Made by a program: the position numbers and the translations under genes
Notes under the pieces: model-generated
Databases searched by the model: none
Told to the model about the DNA's origin: nothing
What the model saw: the letters and a program-made list of their open reading frames with translations, nothing else
Source: Utricularia gibba
Taxonomy: Eukaryota; Streptophyta; Magnoliopsida; Lamiales; Lentibulariaceae
Assembly (NCBI GenBank): GCA_002189035.1
Contig: CM007989.1
Coordinates: 3,596,001 to 3,660,000 of the forward strand
Direction of reading: 5' to 3'
Length of the DNA stretch: 64,000 nt
Shown here: one piece after another, positions 48,001 through 58,861 of the stretch
Layout of the letters: each line of letters starts with the position of its first letter
How positions within the stretch are numbered: the stretch's first letter is position 1

Positions 48001-51000
48001 TAAATGCTTCTCTCCAGAGCAACAAAATAAAGGCGGAAAAGTTGCCTGCAAAACTTGCAATGAAGTCCACTGGGGGCCAATTTTCGATTTAACTATGGCA
48101 GGCCCAGAAAGCATGTTGACTAAAAACATGGCCAACTGCTGTACAGCTTCTTTCCTGAAGAAATGCTTGAAAAGAAGAAGTTTGAGTGACAAAAGCGAGT
48201 CAGTTGCCAGCTGCAGATTGAAGTTGCCAGTGTGGGAGCTGAGCAGCTGTTTTTCTACTGAGAAAAGCTCTACCACCTCTGCTCTGGCTTCAAGAGACTG
48301 TGGATAGAACAAATGGATGCAATCGCCATCAAAATCGGCAGCAAGTGGACCACACATAAGGGGTTGATTTTCACAGTATGATTGTCATGCACATACACTC
48401 TCAAGGCTTGGAGAGAGTGCTTGTGTGTAGTTGGAGGCCTATTAATGAACACGATATCACCATCCATTATCCTCCGATGTACAACCTGACCTGGTCTCAG
48501 AAATGTATGCCCCTTAGACCCTTCACGGAGTGAATACATTGAGCCACCATCCTTGTAAGTCAAGCAAAGCTTCTCGTCCACAAGTTTCTGCAAGAAACCT
48601 AGGTTATGCTGGTTTACTCGCTCCACAAATGTTATCTTCTGGGCAATTTCATAAGGCAACCCAATCTCAGACACCCCTTTATAGGGTTCTCCTGTTATAA
48701 CTGAACGGGAAGAGAACCCAGAGCCCTTTCTGATGAATAAAGTTTTCATCTTCTCAAGCCATGCCTTGGTAGACGATTTATTCGTTTCTTTTTTAACTCC
48801 AAACCGAGAATCCACATCACGAGCAGCCTAATGGAAACCCAAAATGTTTTATAACAGTGGAAATATGTATGTTACATATAAAGATAATGGAAAATTGTGA
48901 TGATTAATTAATGCACTTCACATTCTTAATGAACTAAATAAAGACCTAAGATGTAGTAGACGAAAAATTCCAGTACATAAAGACCAAAGAGAAAGTAAGA
49001 GAAATATAGGACTCAAACAATAAAGCATTATCATGAATCACCAAGTTGATAGCACAAGATACTATGTATACGGTATAGCTGAGATCCAAATCAATGATCC
49101 GGATGTTTATAGGCAGTGGAAATGGTTCTCAAAACAGCATTTTTGCATTCAACAGAAAATATTATATTACCTTTCCAGTTCCCCTGTAAAGAAGATATTG
49201 TGAAACTGCAGCTTGTAGATCATTAGCCTCAATCTCTTGAGATTCAAAGTTTGGATTCCCAGACCTTGAATTTTTAATGATTTCAACTTGCCTCAACACC
49301 CTTTTAAGCAAATATACTGAATAATCCTGAGCATGTAGGACATCGTAAAAAATTAGCCAGAATCCTTGAAATATAATATTAGAGAAATATAATAAATTCA
49401 ACTAGCACCTAACCGTGGACATGGTGTGGATTCCATCCGATATATCAGGCACACATAAACAGTTCGGAGGAACTGGTAAAAACTTGAGAATGTATCCATC
49501 TTGAGGATAATAACCCTTTAACGCAAGCTTTCTTTTGGTCTCAAGTGGTAGATTTTTCAGTATTGAGACCACCTGTAAATGTTAACAAAAAATCAGTAAA
49601 TAGTTCAAAAGCATCTGATTGCGAAAAGGATGGATGCATAAGGAATAAAATATTTGATTACGGTGACTTAAGTTGTACAAATCATGTATTGACTTTTCAT
49701 CCTGAAAACCGACAAAGAAAAAAACTTGCTTATCACTGCAAATAGAACTGTAAAAAAGATAATGGTAAGTGAAGCACAGCGTAGACCAAGATTAAAATGT
49801 TCATGACCACTATGATGCAACAACCAAAATAAATTTAAAAATAGAATGATTCCAGAAAAAACCTCAGAAGGAAGTAATGGCCTAGAATAATCATTTCCAT
49901 GACGAAATCCATATTTTTCCAAGAAGTTCCAAAATCCATCTCTAAGTCTTGATCTCGATGGCACTTTTAGCTCCAAGGAGAAAGCTCCATCCAAATTTTT
50001 TGTTTCATTTATAGTCATTTCTGAAGTTTCCTGCCAAATTAAGTAAGTTAAAGAACTTCAGGAATCTATACAGTAAATAAATTGTACAGGTTAGAATACA
50101 AAAAATATACCTCGCAACATGAAGACAGCATTCGTTCCGCAATACCAACAGCCTTAGCCTGAAATAAACATAATATAATATGCAAAAAGGATAAAAAAAA
50201 AGCACGCTAATTCTATGCTTATTGTTCTGTTGCATCAAGGACTTCCGGAAAAATAAGTCTGCCATTGTGTCAAGGCAAGCTCAGTCTAGGATTATTGTCA
50301 AGGACTACTGGAAAAATGCCATATAATAAAAAGCTCATGCAAGACCAAGAAATAACTTATTATATTTTATATGATTACCTCTATCCTCCATGCGGAAATG
50401 ACAGACCCAGAAAATCAAGATGGCACATGGAACGAAATATTCGATGTTTCAGAATTTTATATTAAAATTGACTTTGAAACAAATGGCAGCGAACTTTTAG
50501 GATATGTAGTATATTATTCTTGTGATGATGCTTCTTCAGTGAAAACTTGTCCTAGAAGCATGAAAAACTTTATTGGAAAAAAAAAAGGGCATTGCTAACT
50601 AGGCAGGGGATCACAGAGTACAGCACCTTCCGGTTTTTTAACTTCAAGCACTTCAAGCACAGCAAACTTAACAGCTTCTTGAGCTCAGCAATATGATCAG
50701 GATGATATATCGGAGTTGGTAATTCGATGTATCCAAAATGGCCTATAAAGACAGCATGAGACCAAGAGATAGAAGTTAATTTCAACCTTTTTTAGTTGTT
50801 ATTATCATGCAGAATGCCTATTCTTTTTCTTCCTGGCTTATATTCCGAAAGGTGTAAAGTATGTTACCTTCACATTGACCTGGCTCACTCGTACCACATG
50901 ACTCACATTTCCCGGACTCAAGAGGCAGTCCAAGAAAAGGATTGGAAAGTTGGCTAGCATGTGTGATAGGACAGTCGCTAATCGATGATTTACACTAACA

Positions 51001-51230
51001 AAGAGACAAGGAAGCAATCAAGATTTCTGAAACTAAATTCAAATAACCACAATAAATATGGGGTGCCAGGCACCTTCCTAGCCTTCATGCTAAGTTTAAA
51101 TTGCTTAGAGCTAGAGAAAGAAAATAGAAGAGAAAAACTTGCTTACGATTTCATGAGATTTTGTCAATCCGAATTTTACTCCATTTATTCGAGCCTCAGC
51201 AACCACAGTGGCAGAATTCGGGTTCTCCAT
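42065..51230 (-). CDS. NRPE1: RNA polymerase V largest subunit, with an apparent frameshift before the catalytic motif
   Basis: Pol V makes scaffold RNAs for RNA-directed DNA methylation, and its AGO-hook tail recruits AGO4. The ATG is at 51230 (MENPNSATVVAEARINGVKF) and the stop at 42065. Seen in order: the cysteine cluster and H-GHFGYIELPTPIYHP near 50740, KCLKLKN near 50650, VPSRSRLRDGFWNFLEKYGF near 49920, IRKGSGFSSRSVITGEPYKG near 48700, GQVVHRRIMDGDIVFINRPP near 48450, the metal-binding DFDGD near 48320, SSRGLTEPGTLFKNLMA near 47350, and SKGVLK-HLLLLGNNMTCAGT near 44870. The WG/GW-rich tail lies at 43100-44190, and the DeCL domain (RLDFSYRKCLESYLRLKYPE) near 42450. The upstream frame ends KINPL while the next family residues MCGPLAADFDGD are in another frame; the join is at the four-base G run 48360-48363. 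NRPE1 is chosen over NRPD1 because of the WG tail. Confidence 0.93.
42085..42345. repeat. Tandem coding repeat in the NRPE1 C-terminus
   Basis: About six units of 39-48 bp encode variations of T-P-N-V-S-S-T-P-A-L-D-D-A-G on the minus strand. Units differ by in-frame changes (STPAREDVG, YSSTPMLDDAG, STPVLDDAG). They follow directly after the DeCL domain and end the protein. Confidence 0.85.
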
Positions 51231-52230
51231 TTTACGCAAGGCCTGAATGGAAAAATCAATCACAATGCATCCTGAGATCAGTTTCACTATGCATGGTGAA
51301 GGAAAAATATGCAGAACATTACTAACCACCGGGTACAAATACAATGAATATCTTCAAGCTAATAAGAAACAACATAAAGGGAAGAGTGCACAAAAGGCAA
51401 TATCAACAATGCCACATTCGGGACAGGAAAATGAAAATGATGAACAACTACGACGCAAAAAAAACAAGACAAAACCCGAAACCTCTTTTCAGAAAAAAAA
51501 AAAAAAAAAAAAAAAAGCGAACGACCTCTAGCTTCTGTTTGGAGTAGAAAACTGAGGCGCGAATCAAATGGGAATCGTGATTCCAGCAACTTCACCCCGG
51601 CATGCAGCGACTGGACCTCATCACCAGCGTTCACAAAACTCTCCTTTTTTTATTTCCTTCACAACTGCCTCTCTCTGGGTGCCGAGTACGGTAACCAGAC
51701 CGAGGCTTTTGACTCCACGGGGATTCTGAACCGCCGGCATCGCCTCGCCATTTCGACGAATTGGAGAACTGAGAAGTAATTACTAAATTACCCTCCTCTG
51801 TCTTCGTCTCCTTTGAAGAGGCCCCACCCGCATCTGAGGATAAATGTACCGTTGCCGATTTGCTCTCATTCCCACGTCACGTATGGTGCATTTAGAATGA
51901 TAATTACATTAATTATATTTTCTATTTAAATTTATTTAATAAAACAATAAATAAATAAATTAGCTAAAATTCAACCCATGCGGTTAAGGGAGGCCCAAAA
52001 GATCAAGCGAATGCAGCCCATTGGAATGCTTTTAACATGGCTTTTATTATTATTTTTTGATATATTCAAAATTTAATAAAAAAGTAAAAGTAGGGTGGGG
52101 CCCGCGTACCCGCGGCTTTTGTTCAATTTCGTGGATTGTCAAGATAGCCGTTGCACTTGACTTGGATCGGATCTGCCATTGACGTGTCTCTTACCTTGAG
52201 ATTTATCGCCTTCAAATCCTGGGAGAAGAA
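51231..52230. promoter_or_regulatory. Divergent promoter region between NRPE1 and the WD40 gene
   Basis: The ATGs of two divergent genes are 1.0 kb apart. A TTTTCCATTCAG acceptor-like sequence on the minus strand just upstream of the NRPE1 ATG suggests an intron in its leader. A run of about 24 A bases lies near 51490-51515. The segment 51890-52090 is AT-rich. No defined cis element is claimed. Confidence 0.5.
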
Positions 52231-53400
52231 ATGGCGCTGTGCTCTGTTGACTTGGATTCCCGAGATTGCTCACCAATGTTAACTCCTTTGTTGACGCCGG
52301 CGACCAGCGCCACCTCCAGCGGCCGCACCAGCCACGAATCTGATGAACAAAACCTCCTGAACTTCAAAATCCCCAATCCGCCGCCGTCACGCTCACATTG
52401 CAAGAAATCTCTGGCCATTCTCACCGGACACGCCGGGGCCGTCTCCTGCCTGACGCTCTGCGGCGAATTCGTTATCACCGCTTCGCGTGGCGATGATATC
52501 ATCGTGTGGCAGCACCCGGATCTGAGAGAATTCGCGAAATTCGGTTATGGTGACGGTGCAGTTAAGGCGGTATTCAGCTGCGGGAACAGAGTCTTCACGG
52601 CGCATCAGGATAGTAGAATCAGAGTATGGAGAGTTACAACCGATTCACAAAATGTGTTCAAGCTGGTAACCGCACTTCCCACGGCGAAGGATTATTTAGG
52701 AAAGTTTTTGAATCAGAGGAGCTACATCCAAACCCGGCGCCACCACAAGCGTTTGTGGATCGAGCACTCAGATAGCATTTCGTGCCTTGAAGTTTCAAAT
52801 GGATTGATATACTCTGGCTCTTGGGACAAAACTCTCAAGGTTTGGAGACTCTCTGATTTCAAATGCTTGGAATCCATAAACGCACACAGTGATGCTATAA
52901 ACTGTTTAGCTTCCAGAAATGGGATTGTGTACTCTTCCTCTGCAGATGGAACAATCAAGTCTTGGTGCAGAGACAAGAAAACCAAAACACACCGACTGAA
53001 AGCCATCTTGATGGGGCATAAAGATGTCTCATTGAACTCATTCGTTGTGTCTGATGATGGGAAGTCTGTCTACAGTGGAGGTTCTGATGGATGCGTTATC
53101 GGGTGGAGGGGGAACGATGAATTCGACTCGTTTGTGATGTTCATGGACATGAAAGCACATACAATGTCTGTGTTGTGCATGTGCTTGGTGGGAGATTTCT
53201 TGTGTTGTGGCTCAGCTGATAAGAGCATCAGCGTGTGGAGAATAGAAGGGAATGGCTTGAAGGAGCACATGGTGCTGAGAGGGCACGAGGGGGCCGTGAA
53301 ATGTTTGCAGGGGATGAGAGCAGGGGGAGGATTCATGTTGTACAGTGGGAGCATCGACAAGACAGTGAGGGTCTGGTGGGTTCCCATTGCGACAGCATAG
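52231..53400 (+). CDS. WD40 repeat protein, JINGUBANG-like
   Basis: An intronless 389-codon frame. It encodes a Ser/Thr-rich N-terminus (residues 1-60) and seven WD40 blades. Blade motifs include LTGHAGAVSCLTLCGEFVIT with DIIVWQH, NRVFTAHQDSRIRVWRV, SDSISCLEVSNGLIYSGSWD with TLKVWRL, AHSDAINCLASRNGIVYSSS with TIKSWCR, GHKDVSLNSFVVSDDGKSVY, and AHTMSVLCMCLVGDFLCCGS with SISVWRI. The final blade is GHEGAVKCLQG with YSGSIDKTVRVWWV. The pattern and single exon match plant JINGUBANG-type proteins; in Arabidopsis the founding member restrains pollen germination. A specific role here is inferred only from family. Confidence 0.9.
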   Translation: MALCSVDLDSRDCSPMLTPLLTPATSATSSGRTSHESDEQNLLNFKIPNPPPSRSHCKKSLAILTGHAGAVSCLTLCGEFVITASRGDDIIVWQHPDLREFAKFGYGDGAVKAVFSCGNRVFTAHQDSRIRVWRVTTDSQNVFKLVTALPTAKDYLGKFLNQRSYIQTRRHHKRLWIEHSDSISCLEVSNGLIYSGSWDKTLKVWRLSDFKCLESINAHSDAINCLASRNGIVYSSSADGTIKSWCRDKKTKTHRLKAILMGHKDVSLNSFVVSDDGKSVYSGGSDGCVIGWRGNDEFDSFVMFMDMKAHTMSVLCMCLVGDFLCCGSADKSISVWRIEGNGLKEHMVLRGHEGAVKCLQGMRAGGGFMLYSGSIDKTVRVWWVPIATA

Positions 53401-53672
53401 AACAAGGTCATCACTATTTCTTGAATTGGTTGTTTTCTTATATTATATTGGGAAATTAGCAATTATAACATTAAATATTAATGTTTACAAGCTAGGGATA
53501 ATTACAATTCGGTGGTATAATGGGGGGATTATGATTAATTATTTGAATGTGTACTTCGCGGTGTAATTTTATTTCTAGGGTACGACAAGTTGACATAGCG
53601 GTTACGTGCAACTAATAATTAATTAATTGGTAATACATTCCCGAACACGCCTGGCCCAGGCTGTCGTTACGG

Positions 53673-56621
53673 ATGGCGGGTTTACTCACCACTCTCCGGC
53701 AACAGCCATCGTCCGCCGCTGTCAACTACCAATCCTTCACGGCGAAGCTGATCTTCATTCTGACTTTCCTTCCCCTATCTCTCGCACTTTTTGCGTTTTT
53801 TCTCCAGTGGCGAGGAGGAGACGTCCTTGATCCCGTTTCTCAATGGTCTACCGACGGATCCCGCAAGTTCCCTGGGATGGATTCATCGTCTCTCGTTACC
53901 AGTACTCAACGCTCTTCGGTTTCGTCGGATTGTTCCACGCTTGTGGGACACTCAACTGCTGCTTCATTTCCCTATTTCAGGGAATGGGAGTCCAAGCTTA
54001 ATTCCGATCTTAAGCCCAAGGTTTCTTCTTTATTTCTACGTTTTTGTTTTTTTTATCTTGGGTTTGTTTTCTTGGTTCTCTCAAGGATTCATATGAGGGT
54101 TGACTATCTTAGTTTCATAAACTGTTTTCGCCCACTCAGTCTGAAGTTCGGGTCATTTTCCGTGCCTGCATTTTTGTGCTTACTAATGTGTATATTCAAT
54201 TGATAGATTTTTTGCTCTGAAAAGACTTTTTTTTTTTTCTCACTGTGCTCTGCGCAGATATGTGTAACAACAAGCACATCTGGCGGCTTGGATCAGATTC
54301 TGCCATGGATGTTTTACCATAAAGTTATAGGGGTATCAAATTTTTTCTTGTTCGTAGAAGGGAAGGCTGCCACTCCCACCGTTTCAAAAGTTCTTCAATC
54401 CATTCCTGTGAGTTAAGATCCACTTAACTCGTTTCTTTTTAACCATGGAAATGTGTTTTTGGACTCGATTATAGATGTTCATGCCATGACTTGAAGGCTG
54501 TGTTTGATAGACGTACGATAAATGCCATGGGAACATATGCAATTAGCTCTCTATAAGTAGGTCAATACTTCGATATCAGTATCAGGGAATGCTGGAATTT
54601 TTTCTTTCAGGGAGTGAAAGTTATATTCAGGAACAGAGAGCTTGAGGAGCAACAATCTAAGAGGTACTAAACATTTTACCCGGTTTTAATCACATGTCCT
54701 ACAATTTTTGGTATTTCATTTCACTACTTTTGTTGCTAATTCAGCCGGATATGGAATGAGACCTGGTTGTCCAGTTTCTTTTACAAGCCTTGCAATTATG
54801 AGCTTTTCGTGAAACAGTCTTTGAACATGGAGATGGCAATAGTCATGGCCAGGGTATAAGTTTTTTAAGCCCCTGTCAAGTTCAAATGTTTTCAAACAAA
54901 TAAATCACGAAATTTTTCAATATGTAATGACAGGATGCTGGGATGGACTGGATACTTCACCTGGATACAGATGAGTTGATTCATCCAGCTGGTGCTCGAG
55001 AATATTCATTGCGAAGATTGTTTCTTGATGTGCCTTCGAATGTGGATATGGTTATCTTTCCGAACTATGTAAGCCATTATGTGGTTGTGTTTTACTTTGG
55101 TACCATGTTGTGTAAGAAGATGCAGCAGCCCAAGTGAGTAAACTTACCATTGTTCGCTCTTTTCAGGAAAGTAGTGTTGAACGAGATGACATCAAGGAGC
55201 CTTTCATGGAGGTAAGCATCATTCATTTTCAACAAACTTGAAAGCATGATGCAATTCGAGATTGAAAACTTTTTTGAATAACTTCCTTGACCTGCCCCAA
55301 GTGACCACATTTTGGTTTCATTGCCTTTTAGGTATCCATGTTTAAGAAAAATTACGATCATTTGCCAAAAGATACATACTTTGGCTTGTATAAGGAATCT
55401 ACACGTGGAAATCCGAATTACTTCATGACCTATGGGAATGGTAAAGCAGCTGCTCGGATACAGGATCATCTTCGCCCTAATGGTGCTCACAGATGGCAAA
55501 ATTATATGAAAACTCCAAAGTACTTCCTTTTTTCCCAGCTGCTTTCTTATTTATTACAGCATTGACAATAATGTACATTTTTTAATGATTTGATGATGAT
55601 GCGAAGAAAGCATTGATTGACAGTGAGATCACGTTAGAAGAGGCCGCTGTATTACATTATACATATGCGAAGTTCTCTGACTTGACATCTAGGCGGGATC
55701 GATGTGGATGCAAGCCTACAAAGAAAGATGTGAAACGGTGCTTCATGTTGGATTTTGATAGATCGGTAAGTGGTATCCCCTTCTACCGTTGCCTATATTT
55801 TCATTTGTTATTTTCTACCTAAAAGCACATGAAATGCGGTCATGCATATGACTCTTATACATGAAATAAATTGAAGACTCATATATTAAGTTTTGATCAC
55901 ATGGCCTGATCTTATAAGATAGCCTGTTTTTAACATCCAAGTAATTACATTGCCTGACATGAAGTGTGAGCTGTCAATTGTGTTCAATTGTATGAGTATT
56001 TTTCACTTCTTATTCTGATATCACGGTGACAAATATGACACATTTATCCAGGCATTTATAATTGCTTCAACTGCAACTGAGGAGGAGATGCTGAACTGGT
56101 AACAGTCGTGGTCCCACAAATGCTCATGTGTATGCGTTCCTTGATGTAGTGTTGAACTGTTATCTATTTCTCTGCAACAGGTACCGTGAGCATGTCGTCT
56201 GGGCTGACAAAACTCTCAACCTGAAGTTACTGAGGAAGGGAATATTAACACGCATATATGCTCCAATGGTAAGCTCTTCAATTAGAAGAAAGCCTTTTGC
56301 TAGCATGTTGTAGTCTGATTTTTGTTGTTTGTTATTCAGACCATCATCCAGGAATTGAGAGAATCCGGGGTGTTTGAATCTGTCATTGCTTCAGCGCAAG
56401 GATCATCAGAGTCCAAGAACAAATTATTGGCTTCCTCTGACATCACCAATTCTTCTCAGTCTGCTGATGCAGTAAGTTTCCACTCGCGAAAGGTGGGAAG
56501 AAATTTTGAGTCTCAAGCAAATGCAAGAAAAGTCCTTGAAACAGCATCCATATTCCAAGAGCTCGCAGTCCCACCTTTATCTCCACCGGCCATGGATGAT
56601 GACCCCGGGCACGATGCCTAA
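53673..56621 (+). CDS. KOB1: KOBITO1/ELD1/ABI8 glycosyltransferase-like protein
   Basis: In Arabidopsis KOB1 is a Golgi/plasma-membrane type II protein needed for cellulose deposition, cell elongation and sugar/ABA responses. Eleven exons in phase give 528 residues: 53673-54020, 54258-54407, 54611-54663, 54745-54853, 54934-55068, 55167-55211, 55332-55519, 55624-55765, 56052-56098, 56181-56268 and 56340-56621. An N-terminal anchor ([19 protein letters not shown]) is followed by FFLQWRGGD. The glycosyltransferase-like core shows [33 protein letters not shown], and [20 protein letters not shown] with the putative metal-binding DTD. Further blocks are [37 protein letters not shown] and [14 protein letters not shown]. 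The acceptor at 55623 restores a conserved K-T-P-N-E junction. Confidence 0.92.
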
Positions 56622-57048
56622 CCCTCTACCTCGCTCACGGTTGCTGCTTTTGCCTTCTTTTCTATGATCAAACCCAGAGGATAGCTTTGTATCCTCCACG
56701 GTTAGTTGTAGAGAAGATGTGAGTGAGCAAGCAAGAGTTGTGTGGGGGTTCTTATAGCTGTTCCCGATCATTTACCCAAGCGCCGGTGTATAGTGCTAAC
56801 CTTCTAACAGGGAGAAGAGGAGTCCGGTTTTGTCTGGAAGGTGGAGGATGCATTTCTGGAGCTCCAAAAATTATGCATACAAATCAAGCACTTGCCTCAT
56901 CTCTCTTTGTCCGGTTTAACTGTTCTTAGTTTCCGTGTGGTTAGCAGAGTGATTTATGTCTGGAACGAGTTGCTCTGACCGAGATGCATGGTTGATGGTA
57001 ACAAATTTATTTGGGATATTGGAACTGAAAGGAAGGTAGTTGGAGCTT
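56622..57048. other. Convergent 3' region
   Basis: The 3' ends of KOB1 and the geranylgeranyl reductase-like gene face each other over 427 bp, so their 3' UTRs may overlap. Nothing else is seen. Confidence 0.55.
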
Positions 57049-58395
57049 CTACGCTACCAATTTCATGTCCATTCCTAGGATATGGCACCGGAGCATGCCT
57101 CCGGCGGTCTCAGCCGCCATCTTGAGGTCCTCCAACGGCGCTCTGGGAGCGAGTTTCTTGTACATGTAGCTATCGAAAGTCATCCTCTGCACGTAATCGT
57201 TGTTGAAAATCTCCACCATGGCCTCTCTCGCAGCGTTGCTAGAGTAGAAAATGCGCTGAAGTGTGTCCAGGAACTTGAAGGTGCAGAAATATTCATCGTC
57301 CCACTTCTTCAGATACTCCCTTTTCAGATCTTGTTCATTTATCATCCTGCTCCCATTGTAGGAAGCTCGGACTATGGCCTCTCCGCACATTCTCCCGCTT
57401 TTGGCAGCGAAATATATACCCTCACCGGCGCATTTTGTCACGTATCCGGCGGCGTCGCCGACGAGCGCCGCCCTTCCCCGGACTCGCAATGGACGTGGGT
57501 GCTCTGGTATGGGGTGCGCCTCCACCTTGATGATTTTGCCGCCTCGGACCTTGTCATGTGCTCGGCTTCTAATGGCGCGCTGAAGGTGTTTGATGTTCTG
57601 CTTCGAGCATGTTGTGCCTGTTCCCACAGCTACGTGGTCGCATTTGGGGAAAACCCAAGCGTAGAAATCAGGGGAAACATCGTCACCGACGTACATCTCC
57701 GCGAGATTTTCGTAGTACTTCATCTGTTCTTCAGGAAGCTTGATTCTCTCTTGAAAAGCAATGGCGCAGGTATAATCCCCTGCTTTAATCGCTCTTGCCA
57801 CTTTGCTGTTCGCACCATCTGCTCCGATTACAACATCCACGGCAAGTGAATGCTGAGTATTCTCAGAGACATAGTGGATAATGTAAGGAGATTTCTCAGA
57901 TTCAGGTAAGTCAATATCTCTGACAAGAGCTTTGATGGGAATGGCGCCACTTTCCGTGGCTCTGAGCCTAAGGAAGTTGTCCAGAACTTCACGGCGGCAC
58001 ATGGCGATGAACTCATGATCCTTGAGTGTTTTCCCGATGTCTACAGTGACATTGGAGGGTGAAATCATCTTCATTTTGGTTACCTTTCGGTCAACAATGT
58101 GTGTGGGGATGGAGAACTCATCAAGCATGCAGAGAGGGATGGCACCACCGCAGGGCTTTGCTGCTTCGGGATTTCTTTCGAAGATGTATGTTTCGATGCC
58201 GCCAGAGGCGAGGGCCTCCGCCGTTGAGGACCCAGCTGGACCCCCTCCAATCACCGCCACCCGCAACTTTGAGCATACGATTACTGATCTGGGTTTCTTT
58301 GTTTGAAGCGCTAGGTTCTTGGATCTGAGAGTTTGGTGAGTTGGGGTTTGGAGGTGAAGATGAATAGCTCCTGATGAAATGCCGTGGGCTGCCAT
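57049..58395 (-). CDS. Geranylgeranyl diphosphate/geranylgeranyl chlorophyll reductase-like protein, intronless paralogue
   Basis: A single-exon frame of 448 residues. Canonical CHLP reduces the geranylgeranyl chain to phytyl for chlorophyll and tocopherol synthesis in plastids. The N-terminus (MAAHGISSGAIHLHLQTPTH) is Ser/Thr/Arg-rich, as in plastid transit peptides, before the FAD-binding RVAVIGGGPAGSSTAEALAS. Conserved blocks are CKPCGG-type AKPCGGAIPLCM, VTKMKMISPSNVTVDIG, VIGADGANSKVARAI, EMYVGDDVSPDFYAWVFPKC, HVAVGTGT, IPEHPRPLRVRGRAALVGDA and AGYVTKCAGEGIYFAAKSGR. The C-terminus (YKKLAPRAPLEDLKM) is family-like. Upstream residues in the same frame lack an ATG, so 58395 is chosen. Many changes from canonical CHLP suggest a divergent paralogue; its substrate is unknown. 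Confidence 0.88.
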   Translation of the reverse strand: MAAHGISSGAIHLHLQTPTHQTLRSKNLALQTKKPRSVIVCSKLRVAVIGGGPAGSSTAEALASGGIETYIFERNPEAAKPCGGAIPLCMLDEFSIPTHIVDRKVTKMKMISPSNVTVDIGKTLKDHEFIAMCRREVLDNFLRLRATESGAIPIKALVRDIDLPESEKSPYIIHYVSENTQHSLAVDVVIGADGANSKVARAIKAGDYTCAIAFQERIKLPEEQMKYYENLAEMYVGDDVSPDFYAWVFPKCDHVAVGTGTTCSKQNIKHLQRAIRSRAHDKVRGGKIIKVEAHPIPEHPRPLRVRGRAALVGDAAGYVTKCAGEGIYFAAKSGRMCGEAIVRASYNGSRMINEQDLKREYLKKWDDEYFCTFKFLDTLQRIFYSSNAAREAMVEIFNNDYVQRMTFDSYMYKKLAPRAPLEDLKMAAETAGGMLRCHILGMDMKLVA

Positions 58396-58861
58396 TTTTC
58401 GCTGCGATATAGGAGCTCGCAAAGGCTGAAGCTTTGAGGTCAATGAGATCTAGAATAGATTTAAGCGTTCTCGTACTGGATGATGCAATTACTCCTGGAA
58501 GAATGGCCCACATTCTCAGGGGAATTATGACAGGCATACGCGCCATACTACCATGACTGTCTGCACGTATCATGTGCGCCCACTGATCTCTGAGGAACCT
58601 TTTTTGTTTTTATCATCGAGGAAGAAAGGACGATGGGGATGGAACAGAGCAGCCATCCTAGGTATAGACCAGACTCCACCCCTTATTCATGCCCGATCCA
58701 ATCCTATGAATGTGTAGACCGAATGACACCCATTCCTTTGTGGGGTATGTCCATATGGGTCTTGTCAATCATGGATACCATTGAGAAAGAAAAGCCAATA
58801 GAGCATCAAGCAAGGTATACAACATCAATAGATACAAGCTGGATTTAAAATAATTTGCATA
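58396..58861. other. Intergenic spacer
   Basis: Promoter and leader of the reductase-like gene lie on the left and the 3' UTR of the IQD gene on the right. No other feature is seen. Confidence 0.5.

Noticed and set aside
57082-57849. 255-codon plus-strand frame
   Set aside because: It lies fully opposite the reductase-like gene, which has clear FAD and family motifs.
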